Shown here: positions 22,271 through 34,833 of the stretch, one piece after another
How the letters are laid out: each line of letters starts with the position of its first letter
Numbering within the stretch: position 1 is the first letter of the stretch
Assembly: GCA_027563935.2 (NCBI GenBank)
Contig: CM050449.1
Location: 85,281,178-85,345,177 of the forward strand
Source of the DNA: Costus lasius
Lineage: Eukaryota > Streptophyta > Magnoliopsida > Zingiberales > Costaceae
Length of the DNA: 64,000 nucleotides
Direction: 5' to 3'
Made by a program: the position numbers and the translations under genes
The notes under the pieces: generated by a model
The model's database searches: none
Seen by the model: the letters and a program-made list of their open reading frames with translations, nothing else
What the model was told of the DNA's origin: nothing

Positions 22271-22288
22271 TTGCTTGAGGACAAGCAA
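22271..22288 (+). other. Pre-LTR stem-loop of element H
   Basis: TTGCTTGAGGACAAGCAA, identical to that of G, 21 bp before the 3' LTR start. Confidence 0.6.
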
Positions 22289-22309
22289 AGATCTAAGTCT
22301 GGAAATATT

Positions 22310-22396
22310 TGATGTCTTGCATTTTGATAGAGATTTTTATTTTATCTTAAAACAAGGCACATTCTGGTGTTTTTATGTCACATTCAGGCTTATTGT
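22310..22396 (+). repeat. 3' LTR fragment of element H
   Basis: First 87 bp of the LTR (TGATGTCTTGCATTTTGATAG...), interrupted by the LTR of element F at 22397. The remainder should lie beyond the right edge of the window. Confidence 0.75.
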
Positions 22397-24337
22397 TGTG
22401 ATCCGCAAGTGCACGGATACTCGAAGTAAAAAATAAAGTATCGAATCCACAGGGACCTACGTTGTCGAATACTAAATAGTTGATTTCTTACTATCTAGGC
22501 TAATCGAAGTAATGAGAATAGAAATTGGAAGCTAAAAACGGAATTATCAGAGAGAAAAGCAGGGATTAGGGTTTCGTTCACTTTAACTTTTATGAGCTAG
22601 ATATGAATGAGGATTTCGTCAGTTTAAATTTATCATGATGAAGATGTAATTTACAAAAAAAAGGGTTGGTTCACTTTCGTGCAAACAACCGCACAGGGAT
22701 TTATCCTCGCTTTCGCGCAAGATTCTTCCCAATGCTGAAGATAAGTAAATCATCAAACAATGAATTCAAGGATCACTTTCGTGCATCCGAATTCAATGTT
22801 GATAATCTCTAGTGGAGATTCGAGGATCACTTTCGTGCATCCGAGTCTCAACACTAGTTTTACTCATGGATCTCCAACGTTCCGATCCTTGCTTTCGCAC
22901 AAGATCTCCACGTTTGACAAATAGACTCGATCTATAGGTTCATGTTATAATTATTGCAATTAATCTACTAGAACAGATTAAATTAGATCTAACCTAAGGA
23001 AGGGATCCTAACATGCAATTCTAGGGTTCCAAATTCTCAAGCAATTACCTTTCAGTCTCAAGCGAAAATTCTAAGAACATAATTAGTAACATGAACTTAT
23101 AGAGAGTCTAAGCACAATTATCGCATGAGCAAAATCATCATGGTAATATTAAACTCAATGAAATAGTAAAAATAGTCATCTAGTCATTGGAAATCAAGTG
23201 AATTACTCCCCCATGTCCCAAAAGTAGTTTTAAGCTATCATCATGAAGGAATTACAATAGATCATGGTTTCAGAGGATCGAAAATCGAAGTAAAAGAGAA
23301 GTTTAGACAATACAGCACGGCTGTGAAGTATTTCACAGTCGTAATTTTGCAAGAACCGTCGATGAATAGTGTTGGCGACTTCTTTTTCTTTGATTTCTCT
23401 TCCAATCGATCTCCTTTCGGTCTGAAACTTCTGGCATGTTCTCTCCTCCTCCAGATGAAGCTTCAGTATGAAAATCACGGCCGGAGAATGTCTGGATCGA
23501 GCGCGGCGGCCAAACCCTAGGCGGCGGCGTGGATCGTGATTTCTCCCTCGACTGTGTACGAAAATTGGGGCTTTTGGTTTCTCCGTAATCCTCTCGTGAA
23601 AAGCTCTCTCTCTGCTTCTTACGGCATCTGATTTAGGGCTCTGGATCGCTCGCAATCATCTCCGCAAGAATCGGGCATGGAAATTGACCTGGGCGTCGTG
23701 TTCAAAACCAAAATTACGGCAGTGTAATGTCTTACGGCACTGCCGTAAAATCACTCGAGTCTTCTGTTCTGATGTTGTTGGGTAATTACGGCACCGTAAT
23801 CTGGTTTATGGTAGTGCCGTAAAATCAGCTGAACTCTCTGTTCGCGAACGTCTGGAAATTACGGCCCGTGTAGTTTCTTACGGTAGTGCCGTAAAATCGG
23901 GTGAAGTTTCTGTTCTGAAGCTCTCTGAAATACGGTACCGTTATATGGCTTACGGCAGGTGCCGTAAAATCTAAAAATCTTTCTGTTCGGAAACTTCTCA
24001 AAATACGGCAGGGCTCGGATTTTACGGCACCGTCTGGAATTACGGTACAGTAAAATGGATTACGGCACTGCCGTAATTTGCTGCCTTGCTCCGTTTTGCA
24101 TGAAATTTCTTGGGTGATCTCCTCTTGATGATGATAATCCTTCTATGTATATGATTTTGCTTGGAAATGCCTAAAAATAGTGCCTTTTTAACTTGAAAAC
24201 CATGAAAAACCAAAATAGAAGTAGACTTTGCAATAATCGATAAATTTAGTATGAAAACAAGTAAAAGATCTTCAATCTAGCATGAAAAGATATCAAAAAA
24301 TGATACAAAATATACTATATATTTTGGTGTCATCACA
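22397..24337 (-). repeat. 3' LTR of element F (1941 bp, minus)
   Basis: On the minus strand it begins TGTGATGACACC after the pre-LTR motif and ends GGATCACA, so its termini are TGTGAT/ATCACA. The end (CCGCAAGTGCACGGATAC on plus) is homologous to the LTR ends of G and H. Contains the 72-bp palindrome array at 23711-24079. The open frame at 23230-23655 is not a gene. Confidence 0.75.
23711..24079 (-). repeat. 72-bp tandem array of TTACGGCA palindromes in LTR of F
   Basis: Repeat units begin at 23711, 23783, 23856, 23928, 24000 and 24038, i.e. spacing 72, 73, 72, 72 and 38 bp. Each full unit has a TTACGG element, then TTACGGCACTGCCGTAA or a variant, then AAATC and a CTCTCTGTTC-like stretch. The units are diverged but in register. 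Confidence 0.8.
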
Positions 24338-24897
24338 ATACATAAGGCTCAAACTTTGCTTCTCCTCAAGCAAAAATCAAAATTTGAAATCAAAGTTTGA
24401 TTAAAAGAGTAACCTTTTCATGCTCAATAAATTTCTAAAATACAACTCATCAATGAAAAGTTCTATCAATTGATTTATAAAATTTCAAATAAACATATCA
24501 TTCTTAGAACTCAACCCTCTAGATCCATAATTCAATCAAATAAAACTTCGCAACATGTACAATAAATAGAATTTTCAATCTCATGATTTCACCCAATTTT
24601 TAGTTCAAATCTATCATGCTTTTGTTTACAGGAATAAGGTTTCCAAGATCTTTTTCCACTCATATCAATTTTTTTTTGGCATCATTCACATTCTCTAACT
24701 CGATAACCACCTTTTTTCCTGGTGGCGAGATTAGAGTGCACGGATCACATAATCAATGCAATGGAACTCATATCCTCTCATTTGGAAAGAATTTACTAAG
24801 GACAGTGGAGTTTATGTGAAATGATTTCTCTTATGGCATGTACCCACATAGATACATACTTTCTCAGTTTATTGCTTCAACCCATGACCTTCAGTAC

Positions 24898-24917
24898 CAC
24901 TGCGCTTTCCCACAGTG
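24898..24917 (-). other. Conserved 3' hairpin of element F
   Basis: On minus: CACTG, ten-base loop, CAGTG, flanked by CTACTTGG and GTACT as in H (21788-21818). Loop sequences differ between F and H while the arms are kept. Confidence 0.5.
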
Positions 24918-25446
24918 CCAAGTAGGGGAGTCCTCACCTTTATTTTGTGGATCTTGGATTCTTATTTCCCAACAAATAACATGAATAGACTAAACATCTA
25001 CTAGGTTGATCAATTGATCTCAATTCATAAATCATACTTATATACTCATTTTATTCAAAAGAAAAGTTTCACTTTTAGATTTTATTCTTCAAACAATACA
25101 TCCATCTAAAATTTCATGCATCAACTAATTTCATGTTTCAATAGACGAATATGTATTGAAGAAATAAATCTAACATGATCGGGTTATATCTCTAATCATG
25201 GATTTGAGTTCGTTCATCATTAAAAATCATCAATCACATCTCAAAACATGACAACATATCACATTAATCACAATATTTTTTATGTAGATGAAGTAGTGGT
25301 GGTAGACACAAAAATAAGAGTCAATGATGAAATCCAAAAGGTGAATGGAAGGGGATACTTACAAAATTTTGTCACCCCTATGAGTCGAGTCTTCTTCCTC
25401 TCCATGCTTCTTCTTAAAGATAAAAATTTATGCTAAGGTTAAACTA

Positions 25447-25451
25447 AGATA
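25447..25451. repeat. Target-site duplication of element E, left
   Basis: agata, repeated at 61614-61618 on the far side of E. Proves E (with its guests) inserted as one unit into F. Confidence 0.9.
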
Positions 25452-25672
25452 TGTTGGTGTATATGCCCTAAAGACCAATGTATGGACATGGTCAGGCATT
25501 GTTTGAATGTACTTTGATAGAACTATTACTCTTTATATAGGCATGGTCGTTATTATGCAGACTTCTCTACCTGCGTTGATGTATTGAGTTGCATAAATAA
25601 TGTCCCAGGAATTTGGATTGGATCCATTCTCATAAGCTATCCCCACACAAGGTACCTTAGTAGATATGGGAC
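25452..25672 (+). repeat. 5' LTR of element E, part 1
   Basis: Starts TGTTGGTGTATATGCCC. Matches 59045-59265 with 5 differences. Ends in gggac, the target duplicated by element B. Confidence 0.92.
25668..25672. repeat. Target-site duplication of element B, left
   Basis: gggac, repeated at 34829-34833. The uninterrupted site is visible in E's 3' LTR at 59261-59265. Confidence 0.93.
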
Positions 25673-27407
25673 TGAAGAAACCCCTTTCGAGAGGGGGGCC
25701 GAAACTTGTAGAAAATCCCTTTCAAGAGGGGAGCCGAAACCCTGATTTTGGCGCACATATAGAGTTTTGCAAGCGGAAGATAGGGCTTCATGGGATCGCA
25801 ATCATAAAAGCATATGATCAACTTGTATAAGAGGAATAGATCTAAAAGATCATACCAATGCCATCGATTTGATGATGCCTTGGAAGCAAAGGTTCAAGTG
25901 CTCCTTCTCCAAAGGTGACGCACACAACCGATGACGATAGCTTGCTCTTTGAGTCCTTTGTGCTAGCAAAAGCACTTCAAAGAATCCTTGTCGCGTGAGG
26001 GTGATTAGAGATGAAGCTTGGCGAGAGTAACCTTCTTCTTCTCCTTCTCGTCCGAATCCTTTCGCCCCCAAAGAGGAACGTTGAGAAGAGAAGAGTGAAG
26101 TCGAGCGTTCAAAACACTTTTGCGTTAAGGTGAAGTCGCCTTCATTACATTCCATAAATGGAAGATATGAAGCTATGCGCCACAACCAAACCAAAAACGC
26201 CTAACGCATTGAACCAAGCGTTCACCCTTTGTGAACCGGTTCAAGCCACTTTAATCCACTTCAATTTGGTTCAAGAACCAAATTAAACCAGCCCAAGCCA
26301 TGGTCTAGATCTCACTCTGAACCAAAGGGTTCAAGATCTAACCGTTCATCTCTTGATGCTCTTGATCTCACCAATCTAGCATCAACTCTCTCGATCGAAG
26401 CTTACCGATCTCAAGCCCCAATCAATCAAACATGATCAGACCAGATCTCACTTACAATCAGAGTCTCTATCCCTTTAAACTGAACCTAAACAATTCAGTC
26501 CACACGATCTGACTTAAGTAAGCCATATCACCAAATTGTGCGACCCTGAGGGTTTCCTTTAAATGTCGGTAACGATAACTCACGTTATCACGATCAGTGA
26601 GGGGTATCTAGCAACACATCACTGTCTCCCGATATAAAGGAAAGAGTCTTCCAAGACTTCACCCAAACCACAGCACAAGCGTGAATCAACTCACTAGGCA
26701 TTACATGTTTCCTTTGCCACTGGATGTTCTTATTGGACAAGCCTGTCAAGCTTGTAACTCCAATATGATGAGCATGATTAGATCAGATGAGCATAGTCAC
26801 CTGGGTATGGCCATACACTTTCTCAATCATCTCATCTAGGGGGCCCCTATAGAACACCACACTCCTTCAACAAGGAGACGGCAATCCTCTATCTATCACT
26901 AGTGCCCTAACCTGACTCATGATCATTATCCAAGATAGTCTATAACCATTATGTTTCAAATGATATTAAACTACCTCAAAACAATGACAATCATCATTTA
27001 GAAACACAAGTGATCTCAAGTCAGAGGACATGTGCCACTTGTTGCAATCAAGGATCATTCACATTGTGACAAGCAATTGAATATCCTAGTAGGGTCTGTC
27101 CAGTACATCCAATGTACCCATGAGTCTACATCTTATTCCATGCTCGAAGCATCCTATAAGATTAGAATACATATTAGTCTCAATCATATCAAGGCTGTCT
27201 CATGTTCACCAAGATATATCGACTAAGGACATTTAGCATGTCAGCCTAGCTGAACAGCTTTGAGACATTATTTAGAAGTATACTTATTGCAGCAGACAAG
27301 GTAACAACCTGAATAATAACCATGCCTTTATAAACACAAGAGTTTATTACATGATACTGATACAATCCCAAGGCCTCAAACATTAGCCTTAAGGGCATAC
27401 CCCAACA
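25673..27407 (-). repeat. 3' LTR of element B (left copy, 1735 bp)
   Basis: On plus reads TGAAGAAACCCC...CCCCAACA. Contains two terminal hairpins (25681-25696, 25717-25730) and the conserved stem-loop (26595-26624). Confidence 0.93.
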
Positions 27408-27418
27408 ATCTCCCACTT
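27408..27418 (-). other. Polypurine tract of element B
   Basis: AAGTGGGAGAT on the minus strand, abutting the LTR. Confidence 0.85.
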
Positions 27419-27427
27419 GCACTTAAT

Positions 27428-30400
27428 CTAATGGTTGAGAAATCTCAAACCCATGTTATTACAGTGCTTCTCATGCTTCTGCTGCGCCAGAGGCTTGGTA
27501 AGCGGGTCAGCCAGATTGTCATCTGTATGAACCTTGCAGATTTTGATCTCGCCACGATCAATGATCTCCCAGATCAAGTGAAACCGTCTCTGTATGTGCT
27601 TGGACTTCTGGTGCGACCGTGGTTCCTTTGCTTGTGCGATGGCTCCAGTGTTATCACAGAAGATAACCAAAGGATCGACACTCGAAGGAACAACACCAAG
27701 TTCTCTCACGAACTTATGAATCCACACTGCCTCCTTGGATGCTTCCGAGGCTGCAACATACTCGGCTTCTATTGTGGAATCAGCAACAGTTGACTGTTTG
27801 AAACTCTTCCACACCACTGCTCCACCATTCAAGCTAAAAAACATAGCCTGATTGCGATCGGAAATCATCCTGGTCCGACTGGAACGAAGCGTCAGTATAT
27901 CCTTCTATACTGAGTTCTTCCTGACCACCATATATCAAGAACATATCTTTGGTCCTCCGCAGATATTTTAAGATGTTCTTGACTGCAATCCAGTGTGCCT
28001 GTCCTGGATTACTTTGGAAACGACTGGTCACGCTTAACCCGTAAGCGACGTCTGGGCGAGTACACAACATCGCATACATAATGGACCCAATAGCCGAAGC
28101 ATAAGGCGTATTGTCCATTTCATCTTTCTCAGTCTGTGTTTGTGGACACTGACTCTTCGAAAGATTCAGACCATGTCTGACTGGAAGATATCCCCTTTTA
28201 GATTTCTCTAAATGGAATCTTTCCAGGACCTTATCGATGTAAGTACTCTGGCACAGCCCGAGAAGCCTCTTAGATCTATCCCTGTAGATCTTCACACCTA
28301 ATACATAGGCTGCTTCTCCTAGATCTTTCATCTGGAAACATTTCCTTAGCCATGCCTTAACCGCATGCATTTCTAGAATATCATTTCCAATGATCAAGAT
28401 GTCATCGACGTAGAGGACTAGGAATGTAATCACGCTCCCACTAAACCTCTTATATACACACGGGTCATCTTCGTTCTTGATGAAACCAAACTCAGAGATT
28501 GATTCATCAAAACGAATATTCCAGCTTCTAGATGCTTGTTTCAGTCCATAAATGGACTTCTTTAGTTTGCATATTTTATGACGATCTGATGGATTAGTGA
28601 AACCTTTAGGTTGTGTCATATACACATCCTCATCCAGATTTCCATTAAGGAAAGCTGTTTTCACATCCATCTGCCAGATCTCATAATCATAATATGCAGC
28701 TATCGCGAAAAGAATCCGAATAGACTTAAACATGGCTACAGGAGAGAAAGTTTCATCATAATCTATCCCGTAGATTTGTTTGAAACCTTTCGCTACTAGC
28801 CTGCCTTTATAGGTAACCACGTTACCATCCATGTCAATCTTCTTCTTGAAGATCCATTTACAGCCTATAGGGATTACTCCCGGAGGCGGATCAACCAAAT
28901 CCCAGACTTGGTTATCTGACATGGAGTCCATCTCGGCTCGCATAGCTTCAAGCCATCTAGCTGACTCCGGTCCACTGACCGCATCCGCATAAGTGAGGGG
29001 TTCAACATTCTCAATGATGTAGACTCCGTCATAGCGCTCAGGCTGTCGACGGATCCTTCCCGATCTTCGCGGTTCCCGTGATATCTGAGCCTCAGGTTGT
29101 TCAGTAACCTGTTCTGCCGGCTCAGGCTCATCCAACTGTGCTTGACTACTTTGTCCTTCCTCTGGATGCTCATCCAGCTTTATTTCTCTCCCACTGGCAT
29201 CTTGCAGAAGAAACTCCTTCTCAAGAAATATGGCCGTCCGAGCAACAAATACTTTGTTCTCTTTGGGATCGAAGAAATAATAACCCTTAGTTTCCTTAGG
29301 GTAACCGACAAAAATACATTTCTCAGATCTGCTCTCTAGTTTCCCAGAGGCGAGCTTTTTGACATAAGCCTCGCAACCCCAGATCCTGATAAATGTCAAG
29401 CTCGGCTGTTTCCCATACCATAATTCATATGGCGTCTTTGAAACGGCCTTGGATGGCACTCGGTTTAGTACCTTTGCAGCTGTTTCCAGTGCAAATCCCC
29501 AAAAGGAATATGGAAGAGTAGCCTGACTCATCATAGAACGAACCATATCAAGTAACGTTCTATTTCTCCTCTCGGACACACCATTCCATTGTGGTGTTCC
29601 TGGCGGAGTGAGCTGTGAGATAATCCCACACTCCTTCAGATAGTCAGTAAACGCATGACTCAGGTATTCTCCACCTCGATCAGAACGAAGTGCCTTGATA
29701 TTTCGGCCTAGCTGATTTTGTACTTCATTCTTGAACTCTTTGAACTTGTCAAAAGATTCACTTTTATGTCTCATAAGATAGACATAACCATATCTACTGA
29801 AATCATCAGTAAATGTAATGAAGTACTGATAGCCACCTCTGGCATGTTTACTAAACGGCCCACACACATCACTGTGTATAAGGTCAAGTAAACCTGAAGC
29901 CCTTTGACCTTTGTTAGGAAAAGGTGACTTCGTCATTTTACCCATTAAACAAGCTTTGCATGTATCAATTTCCTCATAGGAGAATGATCCCAGCAGTCCA
30001 TGATCATGCAACCGCTTAATGCGCTTCTTGTTAATATGGCCTAGACGACTATGCCATAACAAGGTGCTGTCTTCAGCATACTTGGCTTTCTTATTATCAA
30101 TGTTTTGTATAGAATATTCCATGTCCAACATGAATAACCCATTGTTAATTGAACCAGTTGCATAAACAATATTATCTAAAGATAAAACACACTTTGAAAT
30201 ATTGCATTCAAAGGCAAATCCTTTCCTGACAAGAGCAGGAATTGAGATAATATTCTTGGTTATACTGGGTACAAAATAACAATTGTTTAATTCCAATACA
30301 ATGCCAGATGGTAAAGAAATGAAATAGTCTCCTACAGCAACAGCAGCAACCCGTGCCCCGTTTCCAACTCGTAGGTCTACCTCATGCTGTCCCACCTGCC

Positions 30401-31313
30401 TTCTTCTCTTGAGTTCCTGCACATTTGAACAAATGTGAACTCCACATGCAGTGTCCAACACCCATGAAATGGAAGAAGAAGATAACATGACCTCAGTCAC
30501 ATATATACCTGAGCCAGAAGCAATGCTTCCCCTCTTATCTCCTTGGAGCGCTTTACAGTCCCTTTTCCAGTGACCCAGCTGGCCACAGTGGAAACACCTG
30601 TTGTCCTTGGACCGCTTTACCTTCTGTTTCAGAGCCTTGCTGTAACTCTTGACAGGGGCCTTGCCCTTCTTCCCCTTCTTCTTGTTCCTAGAAGGAACCA
30701 TTAAGACAGAGGTTGAAGGCTTTCCCTTCAGAGTCTCCTCAGTTGTCAAGAGCATATTCAGCAGCTCTGCCGGAGTACAATCGATCTTGTTCATATTAAA
30801 GTTAATGATGAACGCATCGAAAGAAGGCGGAAGAGACTGCAGAATAATATCTACAGCAAGCTCCTGGTTGATGGTATGCCCCAGTTTCTCCAGAGCCTCC
30901 TTGTGCCCAATCATCTTGAGCACGTGAGCTCCCACTGGGCTCCCTTCAGCCAGTTTGCTCTGAAAGGAAAGCTTTGTCAGATTATAGCATTCTGTCCTCA
31001 CCTGTGCAGCATACAGCATCTTGAGGTTCGCTATAATTTCTATAGCCGACATATCCTCATGCTGACGCTGCAGCGGTGGCGTCATAGACGCTAGCATCAG
31101 GCAAGCGACATCAATGCTATCATTGACGTGCTTTTCATAAGCATCACGAACCGCCCTTGCGGCGTTCGCAGCGGGTTGAGGCGGCACAGCCGTCTCGAGG
31201 ACATACAGTTTCCTCTCTGCCTTAAGAACAATCTTAAGGTGTCCGAACCAGTCTGAGAAGTTTGGCCCAGCAAACTTCTCCCTTTCCAGTAGGGATCGCA
31301 CATTGAAGCTCAT
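27428..31313 (-). pseudogene. Gag-pol of copia element B, broken by one frameshift
   Basis: Reads from the ATG at 31313 through gag, a zinc knuckle (CFHCGQLGHWKRDC), protease (WVLDTACGVH), integrase, RT (YVDD) and the start of RNase H to 27834, then shifts frame. The remaining RNase H lies at 27868-27428 in another frame. The cause is one extra A on plus at 27836-27841 (six instead of the five in A and C), inside a homopolymer, so a real +1 mutation or a sequencing error are both possible. Apart from this the protein is nearly identical to that of A. Readthrough would end before the catalytic Glu/Asp of RNase H, so this copy is unlikely to be autonomous if the insertion is real. Confidence 0.92.
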
Positions 31314-33080
31314 GGTGTTCGTTGCTGCAGGAATCTACAACAATGCAAGAACAGCAAGGTCAGTATCAATGTCTAGAATCAATCCAGGACTTAAGAAAGA
31401 TTCTTTTCTCACTATTTTGTCTGACTGAAAAATCCAGTAAACAGTCCGAAAGAGTAACACTCTTTTAGTGAGATGGGATCCAGATTTCATACTTGGTCTC
31501 CGCGTCCCGCTCAAGCGAGATAAGATGCACAGAGATGACAAGCACTAATTTCTGGTAGGCTGTACCAGCCAATCGCCAACCCGTGCGATTCCCCTTCATC
31601 TGGGCAATCCAGCAGACTGCGCCAACTGAGTTGGTACAACACAGTCTCTGATCCCACAGATGGCTGCCTCCATGTGCTACCATATGCGCCACATATGTAG
31701 CCTACATGGTCAAGCTGACCCGACCTACTCCCTGGACCACCACGTGCTATGCTGAGCAACGAGAAGGGATAAATCCCTACTCTGTAACACGCAGGTGAAA
31801 TCCCACACCGTCTGAAGATAGATGGACGTGCCCACTGAGTGGGTACAACACGGCTCCAACGATAATCAGAACAGTGAGGTTTCGCGTCAGAAGGCTTACG
31901 AGCTTGATATGTTAGCGTTGGATTTTAACGGTCTTTTAACTTCTTAACTATCATGCAAACCCTATGGTGATAGCAGAAGATAAACTCATGCAGTTCTAAT
32001 TATATAAGGAATAAAAAGAAAGCATGGATCTTATGTGGTAAAAGCCCATAGAGCCTAAGTAAGACCTTAACCTAATTTAAGTCTTCACTAGCTCTTCTTG
32101 GGTCTTTTGCCTTTCATCTGGTCCAACCCAGGGCCCTAGCGCCAAGAGCACCTCAGGTGCGCCACCAGCTGAATGCCCCTCTTGGATGTGTGCCTTTGTG
32201 TTCTTGTCTGATTGAAACACATTTTAATCTATCTAGACAAGGTTGACTCGCAGGTCAACTACACATTATAAATGAATTAAAAAACGTGATTCGCAGATCA
32301 CAAAATAATAATTTACCAGGCTCGCAGGCCCCAGCACAGCACACATTAAAAGGGCAACCCACATAAGATTAAATAAACAAGCACATGGCATCAAATCAAC
32401 ATGTGATCCATTTAACAAGAAAATAAAATTTTGAAAACCCCATTGGCATCAATTTTAATTTTCTTATGAGCCCTACAACCTTACAATGGTCCATTGATGG
32501 GGATCCACTCATCCATCTAGTCAGATCCTCTGTCCCTTGCATGCACCAAGTCCTAACTGACTCGCGTTGACCTAATGGTCAACCATGCATGCGCCAAGGG
32601 CTGAACAACCCTCATGAGTTCTGGCAAGCGGGTGTGACCCTGGGCCTAACTCATGTGTTCTTACTGGTTGTCTCAACCAGACCTCGCTACACGCCTAAGA
32701 TGCAATCGACCTATGGCCACCTTGTGCTTGCGCACAGGTGCCATCTGGTCGATCCATCTAGGCTGTCAGATGGTCTGATCAGACTATTGGATCCAACATA
32801 GAGGTGACTTCAACCCCATCAACCCATCTAAGGATTTATTGTAGGCGCCACTTAGATCTAGTGAGGCGCACAAGTGATTAAGTTTTTAAGAAAACCTACA
32901 TCATTCAACATGCGCCCTCCTTCATCATATATGCTTGCGCAAGGGAGTAAAAACATACACCATGTATTTTTCACTACTAAACATGAGATGCGCAAGATGC
33001 TAACTACTAGATCTACTAGTTAAACACAAACAAGGATCACAAATCAACAAGCAATCATATGATTCTACATACAACCGCAT
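31314..33080 (-). other. Leader of element B
   Basis: Same leader as in A. Hairpins at 31828-31846 and 31619-31637 keep the paired arms (GTGCCCAC/GTGGGTAC on plus for the first). No gene. Confidence 0.75.
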
Positions 33081-33092
33081 GCTCTGATACCA
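33081..33092 (-). other. Primer-binding site of element B
   Basis: GCTCTGATACCA on plus, i.e. TGGTATCAGAGC on minus, 2 bases inside the 5' LTR. Confidence 0.93.
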
Positions 33093-33094
33093 AT

Positions 33095-34828
33095 TGAAGA
33101 AACCCCTTTCGAGAGGGGGGCCGAAACTTGTAGAAAATCCCTTTCAAGAGGGGAGCCGAAACCCTAATTTTGGCGCACATATAGAGTTTTGCAAGCGGAA
33201 GATAGGGCTTCATGGGATCGCAATCATAAAAGCATATGATCAACTTGTATAAGAGGAATAGATCTAAAAGATCATACCAATGCCATCGATTTGATGATGC
33301 CTTGGAAGCAAAGGTTCAAGTGCTCCTTCTCCAAAGGTGACGCACACAACCGATGATGATAGCTTGCTCTTTGACTCCTTTGTGCTAGCAAAAGCACTTC
33401 AAAGAATCCTTGTCGCGTGAGGGTGATTAGAGATGAAGCTTGGCGAGAGTAACCTTCTTCTTCTCCTTCTCGTCCGAATCCTTTCGCCCCCAAAGAGGAA
33501 CGTTGAGAAGAGAAGAGTGAAGTCGAGCGTTCAAAACGCTTTTGCGTTAAGGTGAAGTCGCCTTCATTACATTCCATAAATGGAAGATATGAAGCTATGC
33601 GCCACAACCAAACCAAAAACGCCTAATGCCTTGAACCAAGCGTTCACCCTTTGTGAACCGGTTCAAGCCACTTTAATCCACTTCAATTTGGTTCAAGAAC
33701 CAAATTAAACCAGCCCAAGCCATGGTCTAGATCTCACTCTGAACCAAAGGGTTCAAGATCTAACCGTTCATCTCTTGATGCTCTTGATCTCACCGATCTA
33801 GCATCAACTCTCTCGATCGAAGCTTACCGATCTCAAGCCCCAATCAATCAAACATGATCAGACCAGATCTCACTTACAATCAGAGTCTCTATCCCTTTAA
33901 ACTGAACCTAAACAATTCAGTCCACACGATCTGACTTAAGTAAGCCATATCACCAAATTGTGCGACCCTGAGGGTTTCCTTTAAATGTCGGTAACGATAA
34001 CTCACGTTATCACGATCAGTGAGGGGTATCTAGCAACACATCACTGTCTCCCGATATAAAGGAAAGAGTCTTCCAAGACTTCACCCAAACCACAGCACAA
34101 GCGTGAATCAACTCACTAGGCATTACATGTTTCCTTTGCCACTGGATGTTCTTATTGGACAAGCCTGTCAAGCTTGTAACTCCAATATGATGAGCATGAT
34201 TAGATCAGATGAGCATAGTCACCTGGGTATGGCCATACACTTTCTCAATCATCTCATCTAGGGGGCCCCTATAGAACACCACACTCCTTCAACAAGGAGA
34301 CGGCAATCCTCTATCTATCACTAGTGCCCTAACCTGACTCATGATCATTATCCAAGATAGTCTATAACCATTATGTTTCAAATGATATTGAACTACCTCA
34401 AAACAATGACAATCATCATTTAGAAACACAAGTGATCTCAAGTCAGAGGACATGTGCCACTTGTTGCAATCAAGGATCATTCACATTGTGACAAGCAATT
34501 GAATATCCTAGTAGGGTCTGTCCAGTACATCCAATGTACCCATGAGTCTACATCTTATTCCATGCTCGAAGCATCCTATAAGATTAGATACATATTAGTC
34601 TCAATCATATCAAGGCTGTCTCATGTTCACCAAGATATATCGACTAAGGACATTTAGCATGTCAGCCTAGCTGAACAGCTTTGAGACATTATTCAGAAGT
34701 ATACTTATTGCAGCAGACAAGGTAACAACCTGAATAATAACCATGCCTTTATAAACACAAGAGTTTATTACATGATACTGATACAATCCCAAGGCCTCAA
34801 ACATTAGCCTTAAGGGCATACCCCAACA
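33095..34828 (-). repeat. 5' LTR of element B (right copy, 1734 bp)
   Basis: Same termini as the left copy; about 0.5% different from it. Conserved stem-loop at 34017-34046. Confidence 0.93.
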
Positions 34829-34833
34829 GGGAC
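34829..34833. repeat. Target-site duplication of element B, right
   Basis: gggac, identical to 25668-25672. Confidence 0.93.

Larger units (their letters stand above)
19957..22309 (+). other. 3' non-coding region of element H
   Basis: No gene recognised. 19980-20640 may hold a decayed downstream ORF but no motif is readable. 20640-21480 is T/G/A-rich with endlessly varied TGATG, CTATGAT and TGTGATAT words. 21781-21944 is a tandem duplication. The region ends with the pre-LTR stem-loop at 22271-22288. Confidence 0.55.
17159..22396 (+). mobile_element. Athila-like element H, pol-less (gag-only type)
   Basis: 5' LTR, damaged PBS, decayed gag C-terminal half, post-pol stem-loop block, 2.3 kb non-coding region, pre-LTR stem-loop and the first 87 bp of the 3' LTR, cut at 22396 by element F. 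There is no protease, RT or integrase. The 87 bp of 3' LTR differ from the 5' LTR by about 8 substitutions plus a 6-bp gap, so this is the oldest layer of the nest. Confidence 0.75.
24338..25451 (-). other. 3' non-coding region of element F
   Basis: No ORF-1 or other gene is visible. Holds the pre-LTR stem-loop (24356-24373), the conserved CACTG/CAGTG hairpin (24898-24917) in the same block as the H duplication, and AT-rich filler. It is cut at 25451 by element E and continues at 61619. Confidence 0.6.
25673..34828 (-). mobile_element. Copia element B (minus, 9156 bp), same family as A
   Basis: Complete element with LTRs 25673-27407 and 33095-34828, PBS, leader, gag-pol and PPT, inserted in E's 5' LTR. 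The two LTRs differ by about 9 substitutions and one 1-bp indel. One frameshift in gag-pol. Confidence 0.95.

Noticed and set aside
23230..23655. 141-aa frame on minus in the LTR of F as a gene
   Set aside because: It lies fully inside an LTR, has no recognisable domain and overlaps the start of the LTR region near the palindrome array.
23711..24079. Periodic repeats resembling a CRISPR array
   Set aside because: The repeats are diverged palindromes without unique spacers, in a plant LTR; there are no cas genes.
25248..25436. Small plus-strand frame near the E insertion as a host gene
   Set aside because: Lies antisense in the non-coding 3' part of element F, with no recognisable motif.
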